Source: Thiomonas bhubaneswarensis
GTDB taxonomy: Bacteria > Pseudomonadota > Gammaproteobacteria > Burkholderiales > Burkholderiaceae_C
NCBI RefSeq assembly: GCF_001418255.1
Contig: NZ_LIPV01000002.1
Location: forward strand, 305,308-369,307
Reading direction: 5' to 3'
Length of the DNA stretch: 64,000 nucleotides
Part shown: in pieces, positions 45,736 through 56,704 of the stretch
Layout of the letters: each line of letters opens with the position of its first letter
Position numbering within the stretch: the first letter of the stretch is position 1
Notes under the pieces: generated by a model
Told to the model about the DNA's origin: nothing
The model's input: only the letters and a program-made list of their open reading frames with translations
Databases searched by the model: none
Program-made: the position numbers and the translations under genes

Positions 45736-46569
45736 TCAAGCCAGATTGCGGCGGCTTGCGCGCAGGGTCGGGTCGCTGGCTTCGAGCCAGAGCACTTCGG
45801 CGCGGGCGCGCGCGCCGTGGGCGGCGTCGAGGTCCCAGTCGGAGAGGACTTGTCGCAACTGGCTACCTTCCCAATGCTCGCGCGGGCGGTGGGTGTGGCC
45901 GTGGATCATCCAGGTGCAGCCCGTTTCGGTCAGCCAGCGGCGGGCTTCAAGCGGGTCGGCGTCGGCCCAGGTTTCCGGGCGGGCTTGGGCAGCCTGGCTG
46001 GCGGCGCGCATGGCCTGGGCCTGCTTCACCCTGGCGGCAAGCGGCTGGGCGAGCACTTGCTGCTGCCACTGCGGGTTGCGCACCATGGCGCGAAATTGTT
46101 GGTAGGCGGTGTCGGCAAGGCAGAGTTGGTCACCGTGCGTCAGGAGCAGGCGCTGGCTCTGGAGGGTGAGAACAGTCGGATCGGGCAGCAACTGCCCGCC
46201 GGTGGCCTGGGCGAAGCGCTCGCCGAGCAGGAAGTCACGGTTGCCATGCTGAATGAACAGCGCCCGGCCGGTGTCGGTGTAGCCACGCAGGGCAGAAGCA
46301 ACGTCTTGGGCGCAGGCGGCATCAGCAGGGGCGACTGCACGCGCAGCCGGTTCGAGCAGATCGTCGCCGACCCAGGCCTCGAACAGATCGCCGAGGATGA
46401 ACAGGGCATCGGCCTGGCGTGCCGCGCCCGCAAGCCAGGAGAGAAAGGCTTGAGTGGTGCGCGGTGCCTGGGCGCCGAGATGCAAGTCGGAGATCAGGGC
46501 GATGTGGCGCCAGGCTGCGGGAGCCACCAGGGGCGCCGCAGCGACGGGCTCGAGGGGCGCCGTGCCCAA
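45736..46569 (-). CDS. lpxH: UDP-2,3-diacylglucosamine diphosphatase
   Basis: A calcineurin-like phosphoesterase of 277 residues. Motifs in order are SDLHLGA (27-33), GDLFEAWVGDD (59-69), GNRDFLLGERF, LTHGD and HGHTHRP, all the metal ligands of LpxH. It cuts UDP-2,3-diacylglucosamine to lipid X in lipid A synthesis. It follows ppiB with an eight-base gap, as in many betaproteobacteria. Confidence 0.93.
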   Translation of the reverse strand: MGTAPLEPVAAAPLVAPAAWRHIALISDLHLGAQAPRTTQAFLSWLAGAARQADALFILGDLFEAWVGDDLLEPAARAVAPADAACAQDVASALRGYTDTGRALFIQHGNRDFLLGERFAQATGGQLLPDPTVLTLQSQRLLLTHGDQLCLADTAYQQFRAMVRNPQWQQQVLAQPLAARVKQAQAMRAASQAAQARPETWADADPLEARRWLTETGCTWMIHGHTHRPREHWEGSQLRQVLSDWDLDAAHGARARAEVLWLEASDPTLRASRRNLA

Positions 46570-46577
46570 GACCTTGT

Positions 46578-47069
46578 TCAGACCTCGACGGCCTTGAGGA
46601 TGACCACGTCTTCCAGCGGCACGTCGTCGTGGAAGCCCTTGCGGCCGGTCTTCACGCCCTTGATTTGATCCACCACATCCTGGCCTTCAACGACCTTGCC
46701 GAACACGGCATAGCCCCAGCCCTGGGCTGTGGGGGCGGTGTGGTTGAGAAAGCCGTTGTCGGCGACGTTGATGAAGAACTGGGCTGTGGCCGAATGCGGA
46801 TCGGAGGTGCGCGCCATGGCCAGGGTGTAACGGTCGTTTTTCAGGCCGTTGTTGGCCTCGTTGGTGATGGGCGCGAGCGTGGGCTTTTGCTTCATGCCGG
46901 GCTCGAAACCGCCGCCCTGAATCATGAAGCCGTCGATCACGCGGTGGAAGATGGTGCCGTCGAAATGGCCCGAGCGCACATAGGCCAGGAAGTTCTCGCA
47001 GGACTTGGGGGCGTTGGCGGTGTCGAGTTCGATACGAATGTTGCCGCGGTTGGTTTGGAGTTCGACCAT
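46578..47069 (-). CDS. ppiB: Cytoplasmic cyclophilin peptidyl-prolyl isomerase
   Basis: A cyclophilin of 163 residues with no signal peptide. [15 protein letters not shown] and [16 protein letters not shown] are the active-site segments. It catalyses cis-trans isomerisation of prolyl bonds. The ATG at 47069 follows a ribosome site in the gap after the upstream cyclophilin gene. Confidence 0.94.
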   Translation of the reverse strand: MVELQTNRGNIRIELDTANAPKSCENFLAYVRSGHFDGTIFHRVIDGFMIQGGGFEPGMKQKPTLAPITNEANNGLKNDRYTLAMARTSDPHSATAQFFINVADNGFLNHTAPTAQGWGYAVFGKVVEGQDVVDQIKGVKTGRKGFHDDVPLEDVVILKAVEV

Positions 47070-47088
47070 GATGGGCTTTCGGTGAGGA

Positions 47089-47676
47089 TCAGTTGAGGAG
47101 TTTGGCGTCTTCGATGACGATGGGCTTGACGGGCACGTTCTGGAACGGGCCTTCGTTCTTGGTGGGTACGGCGACGATTTTGTCCACCACATCCATGCCC
47201 GAGATCACCTTGCCGAAGACGGCATAGCCGTAGCCGTCGGGCTTGGGATAGTCCAGGCTGGGATTGTCCACCACGTTGATGAAAAACTGCGAGGTGGCCG
47301 AGTTGGGATCAGGGGTGCGCGCCATGGCGATGGTGCCGCGCAGGTTGCGCAGGCCGTTCTGGCTCTCAAGCGGGATGGGCGCCCGGGTGGGCTTTTTCTG
47401 CATGTCGGCGGTAAAGCCGCCACCCTGCACCATGAAGCCGGGAATCACCCGATGAAAGATGGTGCCCTTGTAGAAGCCGCTTTTCACATAGTCGAGAAAG
47501 TTGGCCACGGTTTTCGGTGCGCGCGCCGGATCGAGCTGGACGACGAACTTGCCCATGGTGGTGACGAACTCGACCTTGGGCTGGGCGGTGGGTGTCTCGG
47601 CTGCCTGTACGGCGGGCAGGGCTGCTGCGGTCAGCAGGCTGAGGGCCGCAAACACCAGCGTCACACGCTGTCGCAT
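47089..47676 (-). CDS. ppiA: Periplasmic cyclophilin peptidyl-prolyl isomerase
   Basis: A cyclophilin of 195 residues with a Sec signal peptide ([22 protein letters not shown], cleavage near VQA). [15 protein letters not shown] and [16 protein letters not shown] are conserved. It assists folding in the periplasm. It is a paralogue of ppiB, 19 bases away, so one ancestral gene probably duplicated and one copy gained a signal peptide. Confidence 0.93.
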   Translation of the reverse strand: MRQRVTLVFAALSLLTAAALPAVQAAETPTAQPKVEFVTTMGKFVVQLDPARAPKTVANFLDYVKSGFYKGTIFHRVIPGFMVQGGGFTADMQKKPTRAPIPLESQNGLRNLRGTIAMARTPDPNSATSQFFINVVDNPSLDYPKPDGYGYAVFGKVISGMDVVDKIVAVPTKNEGPFQNVPVKPIVIEDAKLLN

Positions 47677-47732
47677 GGCACGCCACAGACTTGAGAAAAC
47701 CGCGAGGTTGGGGACGGCGGAACTGAAATCGA

Positions 47733-49247
47733 TCACGAGACGCTTCCTTGAAAAATGAGTTGCCACTTGGCGCTGCGCTGCGCCCAATACTGTCGGTAGA
47801 GCTGGCTGGCGGGAGAACCGGCCGCACTGTACTGCACCACGATCTGGCCGGGATATTGCAAAACGGTGAGCGCGCCGGGTGTGATGGGGGTGTTGCGAAG
47901 GGGTTCGAGCGGAGCCGAGGCCGCTGAGCGCCCCCAGGGTCGGCTCGCCGACCCGCCCCCCGTGGGGGATGAGGCCCGCGGCTCCAAGCTGCCCTGCGGC
48001 AGCTTGGACGGTGCCGAATCCGAGCGGCTTGCAAGCCGCGAGGTGGACAAGGAAACTTGGGGCGGCCCGGCGTTTCCTTGAGAGAGTAGAGCATCCTGAG
48101 GACGCAGGCCTTGCAGGGCGGCGCGGGTGACGTCGCTCTGCAACTGCGCGGTGATGCGCTGGCGCTGCGCGGCCCATTGATCGACGGACAACCATTGCAC
48201 CTCGCGCGTGATGACCACGGGCGTGCTTCCGGCCGGGGTTTCTGCCATCAGGCTGCGCACGTCGGGGTTGGAGAGCACGACGCAGCCGTCGGAGTCGAGC
48301 GGCACGCGCGCATAGCTGTCGGGCGGAGTGCCATGCAGCCAGACGCCGAAGCCGGTGTGGCCCTGCTGCTTGTCCCATTCGTTGGGATAGTTCAGGGTGA
48401 GGGCACCTGCGCCATAGAGGGGCTTGAGATCCTTGGCACCGATCTTGCGGGTGATGAAGTAAATGCCCAGAGGCGTTTTCATGTCACCGGACAGGGTCTT
48501 GCCAGCGCCGAGTTTGCCCTGGCTGAAGTAATAGCTCGCCTCCAGTGTGGGCACGCCGTTGCGCTGCTCGAACAGGTAGAGCCGCGAGCGGGTGGTATCG
48601 ATCACGATGGCCCGCTTGACGTCAGGCGCCAGCGCGACCAGATTGGCTGGAATGGCTCCGGGGGGCGGGGGTGCGGTGTAGGCGCCCAGGCGCGCCAGGG
48701 CTTCTGCACGAAGCTCCAGAATGCGGGCACGTTGCCGCTCTTCGACATCTGGCTTGGACGCGGCGGGCGCGGCAGCAAAACCGGCGGTGTCGCCCGCACT
48801 GGCCTGCAAGACGTCGCCCAGCAGCAGTTGCGCCAGCGAGAAATGGGGGTAGTCGCGCACCAGTTGTTCGGCCTGAGTGAGCGCGGCGTCGAGTCGACCG
48901 GCGGCGACTTCTGCATAGGCATGCAGGAGTCGGCGTTCTGCCCCGTCCTGATTCGGCAGGGTGCCGAGCGAGGTGGTCAGCTTGAGCAGGGTTCGCGCCG
49001 AGACGGCTCGAGGCGGCGCCTGATCGGCGGAGGCGTCGGCCATCGTGGTGGCGCGGTCGTCGGTTGTGGGGCGATCATGGCCGGGCACCGCGTTGTAGTC
49101 GGTTGCGGCACGCGCGGCGAACACCAAAGGCACGCACAGCAAGGCCCACGGCAGCAGTTTGCGCAGGGGTCGGCGGCGGATCGGCGTGTTCACCTTGGGC
49201 TGCGGCATGCGGGTCAGGTCACGGGCGGGGGATGGACTCGAGCGCAA
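47733..49247 (-). CDS. L,D-transpeptidase (YkuD) with an inserted repeat element
   Basis: A protein of 504 residues with an N-terminal hydrophobic segment ([18 protein letters not shown]), a TPR-like helical region, and a YkuD domain at about 205-345. The catalytic motif is HGT followed by SDGCVVLSN with Cys 322; the usual SHGC is changed to SDGC, a known variant in proteobacterial enzymes. It would cross-link or modify peptidoglycan stem peptides in the periplasm. Residues about 388-440 are encoded by a GC-rich dispersed repeat (47929-48085). The last about 60 residues ([19 protein letters not shown]) look like the second half of an NTF2-like domain. Confidence 0.82.
   Translation of the reverse strand: MRSSPSPARDLTRMPQPKVNTPIRRRPLRKLLPWALLCVPLVFAARAATDYNAVPGHDRPTTDDRATTMADASADQAPPRAVSARTLLKLTTSLGTLPNQDGAERRLLHAYAEVAAGRLDAALTQAEQLVRDYPHFSLAQLLLGDVLQASAGDTAGFAAAPAASKPDVEERQRARILELRAEALARLGAYTAPPPPGAIPANLVALAPDVKRAIVIDTTRSRLYLFEQRNGVPTLEASYYFSQGKLGAGKTLSGDMKTPLGIYFITRKIGAKDLKPLYGAGALTLNYPNEWDKQQGHTGFGVWLHGTPPDSYARVPLDSDGCVVLSNPDVRSLMAETPAGSTPVVITREVQWLSVDQWAAQRQRITAQLQSDVTRAALQGLRPQDALLSQGNAGPPQVSLSTSRLASRSDSAPSKLPQGSLEPRASSPTGGGSASRPWGRSAASAPLEPLRNTPITPGALTVLQYPGQIVVQYSAAGSPASQLYRQYWAQRSAKWQLIFQGSVS
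47929..48085. repeat. Dispersed GC-rich element A, translated in frame
   Basis: The element starts with CCCCCAGGGTCGGCTCGCCG, ends near GCGTTTCCTTGAGAG, and shares both ends with the shorter element at 52661-52739. GGGTCGGC and GCCGACCC form a hairpin, inside an outer CCCCCA / TGGGGG pair. It lies inside the L,D-transpeptidase gene without breaking its frame. Confidence 0.8.
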
Positions 49248-49251
49248 GGAC

Positions 49252-50337
49252 TCAGCCGACGATTTCTCGCACGATCAGCCATTTGCCATTTTCGCGCTGA
49301 AGTTGCAGGGTTTTCGGGCCGTCAAAATCGAGCGAGCCGGAGACGTAATGCTGGCGGAAACGGGCTGTGGCCTTGTCGCCGTCAACCTGCACCTTGAGCG
49401 CATGCACTGTCACGGTGATCTTGGCCTTGTCGGAAATGCGGGCACGTCGCTGGTCTTTCCAGGCGCTAAGGCTCATGCCTTTTTCAGGCTTGAAATTGGG
49501 CGCATAGGCGGCGAAATAGCCGGGCAGGTTCTTGCCCTGCCACGCGGCGGCCCAGCGTTCAACCGCCTCGGTCACTGCAGCTTGTTCTGCCGCAGGGGCC
49601 GGGGCTGCTTCGGTCGTGGCTGCGCGCTGGGGGGCGGCAGGCGCCGAGTTTGTGGATGGGGCAGTCGCGGGAGGAGCGGCCTGTGCGGTGTGGGTAGGCT
49701 CGGGCTTGACGGCGGGTTTCTCAGGCGCCGCGACAGCGGGCTTCACGGCGGGGGGCGTGGCGGCTGGCTTGATTTCTGCGGCCGCGGCGGGCTGGGCCGT
49801 GGCGACCTTCATCGGCGGGTTTCCAGCGCCCTTGCCCTGCTCGAACAGTTCGCGAATCAGGTTCAGCTTGACTCTGGCGTTGGCGTTTTCGTCGGGAGCG
49901 AGTTGCAGGGCCTTTTGATAGGCCTGGCTGGCCAGTTTGGCGTAGATGTCGCCGAGATTGGCCTGAGCAGTGGCGTAGCTCGGATTGGTGCGGATGGCCA
50001 TGTCCAGCGCGGCGCGGGCCTTTTCGTATTGCCCCTGTTGCGCGTAGAGCACCGCCAGATTGTTGTAGGGCTCGGGCAACTCGGGGTATTGCTCGGTGAG
50101 CGATTGGAAGATCTTGATGGCCTGAGCGTCCTTCTTCTGCTCGGTCAGGATGACTCCCTTGAGGAACTGATACTGCGGATCCTTGGGCTTTTGCGCCAGC
50201 AGGGTGTCGACCTGCTGCAGAGCGCTTTGCAGGTCTCCTTTCTGCAGGCTTTGCGTGACGCTGGCTGCGTCTGCCGCCCAGACAGATGGCGCGCTCAGGG
50301 CGAGGGCGATCAGGGTGGCGACTAGGCGGTTTCGCAT
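49252..50337 (-). CDS. Exported TPR protein with C-terminal NTF2-like domain
   Basis: A protein of 361 residues: signal peptide (cleavage near VWAAD), three to four TPR units (about 25-160, for example PEPYNNLAVLYAQQGQYEKARAALDMAIRTNP), an Ala/Pro-rich linker (about 175-250), and a SnoaL/NTF2-like domain (about 255-361) beginning VERWAAAWQGKNLPGYFAAYA. It ends four bases before the L,D-transpeptidase start, so the two are co-transcribed and probably act together on the cell wall. The exact role is unknown. Confidence 0.82.
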   Translation of the reverse strand: MRNRLVATLIALALSAPSVWAADAASVTQSLQKGDLQSALQQVDTLLAQKPKDPQYQFLKGVILTEQKKDAQAIKIFQSLTEQYPELPEPYNNLAVLYAQQGQYEKARAALDMAIRTNPSYATAQANLGDIYAKLASQAYQKALQLAPDENANARVKLNLIRELFEQGKGAGNPPMKVATAQPAAAAEIKPAATPPAVKPAVAAPEKPAVKPEPTHTAQAAPPATAPSTNSAPAAPQRAATTEAAPAPAAEQAAVTEAVERWAAAWQGKNLPGYFAAYAPNFKPEKGMSLSAWKDQRRARISDKAKITVTVHALKVQVDGDKATARFRQHYVSGSLDFDGPKTLQLQRENGKWLIVREIVG

Positions 50338-50504
50338 GATGGGGCAGAAAGAATAGAGCTGAAAAGTCCTGAAGGGTCACGGTGCCAGGCGCGCTGCTCA
50401 AGCCCATCATGGCGGGCGCAAGACCGGCGGCTTGTGCTAAGTTTTTGATTTTATCCGGGGACTTGGCGGCGTCGGGCGCTGGCCGTGTCTTCCCGCCACA
50501 TTCC

Positions 50505-51871
<1,367 letters not shown>

Positions 51872-51887
<16 letters not shown>

Positions 51888-52660
51888 GCGCGACCGATCG
51901 TCCCAAGGCCGGGCCAGCCCCCTTGGGGGGCAGCAACGCCGCGTCAGCGGCAAGTGTGGGGGCGCTCGGGGCCCCGCCGCCGGGCCGTCCCAAGGCGGGG
52001 TCAGCCCCCTCGGGGGGCAGCGCCGCCGCGTCAGCGGCAAGCGTGGGGGCCCTAGATTGGGACAAAGCCTGCGCTCATCTGCAGCGCACCGATCGCGTCA
52101 TGCGCAAGCTCATCAAGACGCATGCGGGCGCCCGCCTGCAGAGCCGTGGCGACCCGTTCCAGACCTTGGCGAGGTCCATCATCGGCCAGCAGATTTCCGT
52201 CAAGGCCGCGCAAACCGTCTGGGATCGCTTCTGTGCTGCCGTCCCCGAGGTCACGCCCGCGCACTTGCTGGGGCTGAGCGAGGACGCCTTGCGCGCCTGC
52301 GGGCTTTCGGCTCGCAAGGCAGGCTACGTTCGCGATCTTGCCGCCAAGTTCCACGAAGGCGAGGTTCACCCCGACAAGTGGCAGGACATGCCCGATGACG
52401 CGATAGCCGCCGAGCTGCTGAGCATTCGCGGCATCGGCCGCTGGACGGCCGACATGTTTCTCATCTTCCATCTGATGCGCCCCGATGTGCTGCCGCTGGG
52501 CGATCTGGGTTTGATCAAGGGCGTGAGCCAGACCTATTTCGCCGGTGAACCCGTGACGCAAAGCGAGGTGCGCGAGGTGGCCGCCGCCTGGGCCCCGTGG
52601 CGTTCGGTGGGGACTTGGTATATTTGGCGCAGCCTGGATCCGCTTCCGGTCGAGTATTGA
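51872..52660 (+). CDS. DNA-3-methyladenine glycosylase (AlkA-type HhH-GPD), repeat-derived N-terminus
   Basis: The catalytic part begins near residue 61 ([13 protein letters not shown]) and includes [18 protein letters not shown], the helix-hairpin-helix [18 protein letters not shown] and the catalytic Asp 211 in LPLGDLGL. It excises alkylated bases. The first 60 residues are a Pro/Ala/Gly/Ser sequence encoded by a tandem GC-rich element with a 29-residue period. Possible starts are GTG at 51872, TTG at 51884 (GGAGG upstream, overlapping the cysS stop) or, if the repeat is untranslated, GTG at 52042. Confidence 0.85.
51900..52055. repeat. Dispersed GC-rich element C, two units of 87 bases
   Basis: GTCCCAAGGC recurs at 51900 and 51987, and both units run through AGCCCCC, GGGGGGCAGC and GCGTCAGCGGCAAG to GTGGGGGC. 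The period of 87 bases is a multiple of three, keeping the glycosylase frame open. Base pattern is similar to the repeat at 9808-9995. Confidence 0.85.
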
Positions 52661-52739
52661 GCACCCCCAGGGTCGGCTTGCCGACCCGCCCCCCGTGGGG
52701 GTCAAGAATACTTAGTACGGCCCTGCGTTTCCTTAAGAG
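52661..52739. repeat. Dispersed GC-rich element B (intergenic, short form)
   Basis: The first 40 bases match the element at 47929 with one mismatch (GGGTCGGCTTGCCGACCC hairpin), and the end GCGTTTCCTTAAGAG matches the other end of that element. The inner part is missing. It lies between the glycosylase stop and accA and may fold as a terminator-like hairpin. Confidence 0.8.
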
Positions 52740-52872
52740 TTAAAAGCGCGTGGCTCGCCGACAGGCCCTACGCGATGGGGCAGGGCCTGTGCGAAAGCCT
52801 GACTCTTTCCCGCCCGCAGCCAGTCGTGCAGGCGCGTCTTCATCGCGCACAGATCGTTATTCCGAGGTACCT

Positions 52873-53850
52873 ATGAGCAAAAGAGTCTTTCTCGATTTTG
52901 AGCAGCCGGTTGCAGAACTGGAGAACAAGATCGACGAACTGCGCTATGTGCAGGACGAGTCCGCCGTGGACATTTCCGAAGAAATCGGCCGCCTGCAGAA
53001 GAAAAGCCAGCAACTGACCAAGGATCTCTACGCCAAGCTCACGCCCTGGCAGACGACCCAGATCGCGCGGCATCCCCAGCGGCCCTACACCCTGGATTAC
53101 GCCAGCCAGATCTTCACCGATTTCCACGAACTGCATGGCGACCGCGCCTTTGCCGACGACCTTTCCATCGTCGGCGGTCTGGCCCGACTTGGGGGGCAGG
53201 CCTGCATGGTCATCGGCCATCAGAAGGGGCGCGACACCAAGGAACGCGCGATGCGCAACTTCGGCATGCCCAAGCCCGAGGGCTACCGCAAGGCGCTGCG
53301 ACTGATGAAGCTCGCCGAGAAGTTCCACCTGCCCATCTTCACCTTCGTGGATACGCCGGGCGCCTATCCCGGCATCGACGCCGAAGAGCGCAGCCAGTCG
53401 GAGGCCATCGGCCGCAACATCTACGAGATGGCGAAGCTGGAGGTGCCCATTATTTCCACCATCATCGGCGAGGGGGGGTCGGGCGGCGCGCTGGCCATTG
53501 CCGTATGCGACCAGCTGTTGATGCTGCAGTATGCGATCTACTCGGTGATTTCGCCCGAGGGTTGCGCCTCCATTCTGTGGAAGAGCGCAGAAAAGGCGCC
53601 CGATGCCGCCGAGGCCCTCGGCCTGACGGCGCACCGCCTGAAGGCTCTGGGGCTGGTGGACAAGATCGTCAACGAGCCTGTGGGTGGTGCGCACCGCGAC
53701 CCGGCGGCCATGGCGGCTTCGCTCAAGCGCGCCTTGGGTGAGTCGTTGCGTCATTTCCAACACACCCCGCCTGCCGAACTGGTGAAACAAAGGCTCGATC
53801 GTCTGCAGCATTTCGGCAAGTTCGAAGACACCAAGTCGGCGCGGCGCTGA
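52873..53850 (+). CDS. accA: Acetyl-CoA carboxylase carboxyltransferase subunit alpha
   Basis: A protein of 325 residues. [22 protein letters not shown] and [15 protein letters not shown] are the crotonase-fold acyl-CoA and carboxybiotin segments. With AccD it transfers carboxyl from biotin to acetyl-CoA, the first step of fatty acid synthesis. The ATG at 52873 matches the family start. Confidence 0.96.
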   Translation: MSKRVFLDFEQPVAELENKIDELRYVQDESAVDISEEIGRLQKKSQQLTKDLYAKLTPWQTTQIARHPQRPYTLDYASQIFTDFHELHGDRAFADDLSIVGGLARLGGQACMVIGHQKGRDTKERAMRNFGMPKPEGYRKALRLMKLAEKFHLPIFTFVDTPGAYPGIDAEERSQSEAIGRNIYEMAKLEVPIISTIIGEGGSGGALAIAVCDQLLMLQYAIYSVISPEGCASILWKSAEKAPDAAEALGLTAHRLKALGLVDKIVNEPVGGAHRDPAAMAASLKRALGESLRHFQHTPPAELVKQRLDRLQHFGKFEDTKSARR

Positions 53851-53890
53851 TCGCCAAACTCGACAGGCGTTTAGTCAGCGTCGTCCCGCG

Positions 53891-54883
53891 GTGCTGAAGA
53901 ATCCCGCGCTCGCAGCGCTCACGCGATTTGCGGCGCAATCTCCAGGTCTGATCCCGGATCAGGGTCGCATCGGCATTGCCTTCAGTGGCGGAGCCGATTC
54001 CACCGCCCTGTTGTGGGCCGCGCGCGAACTCTGGGGGGCGGAGCGAATTTGCGCGCTTCACGTCAATCATCGGCTGCAAGCGTCTGCCGACGCCTTTGCG
54101 CATCATTGCGCCCAGACTTGTCGCGACATCGGCCTGGCCTACGCAGAGGCGGTTCTTCAGGTGACGGTGGCGCCCGGCGCGAGCGTGGAGGAGGTTGCGC
54201 GCGAGGCTCGCTACCGTGCCCTGGCCGAGCTTGCGCAGGCGCACCACTGTGCGCTCGTTCTCTTGGCGCAACATGGCGATGACCAGGTGGAAACCGTGCT
54301 GTTGGCGCTGCTGCGCGGCGCGGGCCCCCGTGGGCTGGCGGGCATGCCTGCGAAGATGGAACGACATGGCTGCACCTTCGCCCGGCCTCTGCTGGAGTGC
54401 GCGTCCGCCGAGCTGCGCGACTGGCTCAGAGCGTGCGATGTGGGCTTCCTCGATGATCCGATGAATGCGAACCCGGCGTTTCGCCGCAGTCGCATCCGCC
54501 ATGAGCTGGTGCCTGTGCTGGCCCGCATTGAGCCGGCCTATCGGCGGACCTTGAGCCGCAGCGCGGCTTTGTGCGCGGCGGCGGACCGGCAGATTCAGGA
54601 GCGCGCGTCAAACCACTTGCGCGACTGCCTTTGGCCCGAGGGTCTGCACCTTGCCACCTTGCGGGCGCTGGGGGAAGCCTCAGCGGGCGAAGTCTTGCGG
54701 CTCTGGCTGCGACACAACGGGCAGCGACTCGATCGCGCCCGCACCGACGAACTCGTGCGCCAGATCATGAGAACCGAGCGAGGCGCGCACCGGCTCGAGT
54801 TGCGGCTGCCCACCTGCGTGCTTCGGCGCCAGGGCGCGTTTTTGCGGTTTGAAAGGGGGGATGGCGGGCAGCCGAGGGCATAG
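53891..54883 (+). CDS. tilS: tRNA(Ile)-lysidine synthase
   Basis: A protein of 330 residues with a GTG start. The PP-loop SGGADSTALLWAA (about 32-44) binds ATP, and HHCALVLLAQHGDDQVETVLLALLRGAG with SRIRHELVPVL are family signatures. It converts C34 of tRNA-Ile(CAU) to lysidine, allowing AUA reading. It is shorter than the E. coli enzyme (about 430), lacking most of the C-terminal domain, as is usual in this order. It follows accA by 40 bases. Confidence 0.92.
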   Translation: MLKNPALAALTRFAAQSPGLIPDQGRIGIAFSGGADSTALLWAARELWGAERICALHVNHRLQASADAFAHHCAQTCRDIGLAYAEAVLQVTVAPGASVEEVAREARYRALAELAQAHHCALVLLAQHGDDQVETVLLALLRGAGPRGLAGMPAKMERHGCTFARPLLECASAELRDWLRACDVGFLDDPMNANPAFRRSRIRHELVPVLARIEPAYRRTLSRSAALCAAADRQIQERASNHLRDCLWPEGLHLATLRALGEASAGEVLRLWLRHNGQRLDRARTDELVRQIMRTERGAHRLELRLPTCVLRRQGAFLRFERGDGGQPRA

Positions 54884-54963
54884 AATGCAAGGTTTCCTGC
54901 GAAGCGGTCTGACGCATCGTGCGCCCGGCAAAGAGGTTTTCGCAGCTCTCGAACGCATTTCTC

Positions 54964-56217
54964 ATGGCACTCATCGTCCAGAAATACGGCGGCACCTCGG
55001 TAGGTTCTGCCGAACGGATCAAAAACGTCGCTCGGCGCGTGGCCAAATGGCATGAAGCAGGGCATCAGGTCGTGGTGGTGGTGTCGGCCATGTCCGGCGA
55101 AACCAACCGCCTGATCGCGCTGGCCAAAGACATTCAGCCCCAGCCTGACCCCCGCGAACTCGATGTCGTGGCCTCCACCGGCGAACAAGTCACCATCGGC
55201 CTTTTGGCGATGGCCTTGCAGGCCCTGGGTCACAAGGCGCGCAGCTACACCGGCGCGCAGATCGCCGTGCATACCGACAGCGCCTTCACCAAGGCGCGCA
55301 TCGAATCCATCGACGCCGACAAACTCAAGGCCGACCTGGCGCAGGGCATCGTGCCTGTGGTGGCCGGGTTCCAGGGTGTGGACGCCCAGGGCAACATCAC
55401 TACCTTGGGCCGCGGCGGGTCGGACACCTCGGGCGTGGCGCTTGCGGCTGCCCTTCACGCCGACGAATGCCAGATCTACACCGATGTCGATGGCGTCTAC
55501 ACCACCGATCCGCGCATCGTCCCCGAAGCCCGCAGGCTCGACACCATCACCTTCGAAGAAATGCTGGAGATGGCCAGCCTCGGCTCCAAGGTGCTGCAGA
55601 TCCGGTCGGTGGAGTTCGCGGGCAAATACAAGGTTCGCCTGCGCGTGCTCTCCAGCCTCACCCCCTGGGACCTGCCGCTTGAACAGGAGTCGCGCAGCGG
55701 CACACTCATCACCTTTGAGGAAGACGAAAACATGGAACAAGCCGTGGTGTCGGGCATCGCCTTTGCCCGCGACGAAGCCAAGATCATTGTGGTCGGCGTG
55801 CCCGACCGCCCCGGCATCGCCTATCAGATTCTCAGCGCCGTGGGCGACGCCAACATCGAGGTCGACATGATTCTGCAAAATCAGAGCGTGGCCGGCTTCA
55901 CCGACTTCACCTTCACCGTGGGCCGCGGCGATTACGCGCGTGCGCTCGACATTCTCAAGACCACGGTTCAGCCGCACATCGGCGCCAAGGAAATCCTGGG
56001 CGATCCGAAAGTCTGCAAAGTCTCCATTGTCGGCATGGGCATGCGCTCACATGCCGGTGTGGCCAGCAAAATGTTCCGCACTTTGTCGGAAGAAGGTATC
56101 AACATTCAGATGATCTCCACCTCGGAAATCAAGGTGTCGGTGGTCATTGACGAGAAGTACATGGAACTCGCCGTGCGTTCCCTGCACAAGGCTTTCGATC
56201 TGGAACAAAGCGCCTGA
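54964..56217 (+). CDS. lysC: Aspartate kinase
   Basis: A protein of 417 residues. MALIVQKYGGTSVGS is the substrate loop, and GRGGSDTSGVALAAAL and TDVDGVYTTDPR complete the kinase domain; two ACT domains (about 270-417) mediate lysine/threonine feedback. It phosphorylates aspartate at the head of the Lys, Met, Thr and diaminopimelate pathways. The ATG at 54964 is used. Confidence 0.96.
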   Translation: MALIVQKYGGTSVGSAERIKNVARRVAKWHEAGHQVVVVVSAMSGETNRLIALAKDIQPQPDPRELDVVASTGEQVTIGLLAMALQALGHKARSYTGAQIAVHTDSAFTKARIESIDADKLKADLAQGIVPVVAGFQGVDAQGNITTLGRGGSDTSGVALAAALHADECQIYTDVDGVYTTDPRIVPEARRLDTITFEEMLEMASLGSKVLQIRSVEFAGKYKVRLRVLSSLTPWDLPLEQESRSGTLITFEEDENMEQAVVSGIAFARDEAKIIVVGVPDRPGIAYQILSAVGDANIEVDMILQNQSVAGFTDFTFTVGRGDYARALDILKTTVQPHIGAKEILGDPKVCKVSIVGMGMRSHAGVASKMFRTLSEEGINIQMISTSEIKVSVVIDEKYMELAVRSLHKAFDLEQSA

Positions 56218-56309
56218 CAGACCAAGTTTGCCATCGCGATGGCGATCAGGGCTGAATGCGTGTAATAATTGCCGACTTTGCTGAACGCAAGCATCTGCCG
56301 AAAGCAACT

Positions 56310-56400
56310 GGAGACGTGACCGAGTGGCCGAAGGTGCTCCCCTGCTAAGGGAGTATGCGCCAAAAGCGCATCAAGGGTTCGAATCCCTTCGTCTCCGCCA
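56310..56400 (+). tRNA. tRNA-Ser (GCT)
   Basis: A class II tRNA of 91 bases with CCA. Acceptor GGAGACG pairs with CGTCTCC, anticodon loop CTGCTAA gives GCT at 56344-56346, and the long variable arm is TATGCGCCAAAAGCGCATC. Confidence 0.97.
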
Positions 56401-56407
56401 AAACGCA

Positions 56408-56440
56408 TGAAAAAAGCCGCCTTGAGCGGCTTTTTTCATG
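56408..56440 (+). terminator. Terminator after tRNA-Ser
   Basis: ATGAAAAAAGCCGC, loop CTTGA, GCGGCTTTTTTCAT; stem and T tract are perfect. Confidence 0.94.
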
Positions 56441-56645
56441 TCTGTTCCACCTTGTTTTGCAGATAAATGGCCACTTCTCGCCGCAGCGGGAAGGTCACTG
56501 TGTCGAGACGCCGGCTGTGTGCTCGATGTCGTGACTTGGCGCTTGGATTCCCAAAAGAACGCGGAGTGAAAGTGGGGCGACAGAGAAGTTGGCGCCAGTG
56601 GGAAACTGGCGGGAATGAACGCGCACTGTGGTGCGTGCCGGGCGC
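56441..56645. other. Non-coding gap between tRNA-Ser and tRNA-Arg terminators
   Basis: No gene is recognised here. On the minus strand a short open stretch ends TFPLRREVAIYLQNKVEQT at 56436, which reads like natural protein but has no start of its own and continues through the tRNA-Arg gene upstream, so it is either chance or the tail of a decayed gene inserted at the tRNA. Confidence 0.4.
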
Positions 56646-56672
56646 AAAAAAGCCCGACTTGATGGTCGGGCT
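56646..56672 (-). terminator. Terminator after tRNA-Arg
   Basis: On the minus strand AGCCCGACC, a short loop and GTCGGGCT, followed by six T residues. Confidence 0.9.
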
Positions 56673-56704
56673 GTTCGCACACACTGTGTGCCTTGCTTCG
56701 ATCT

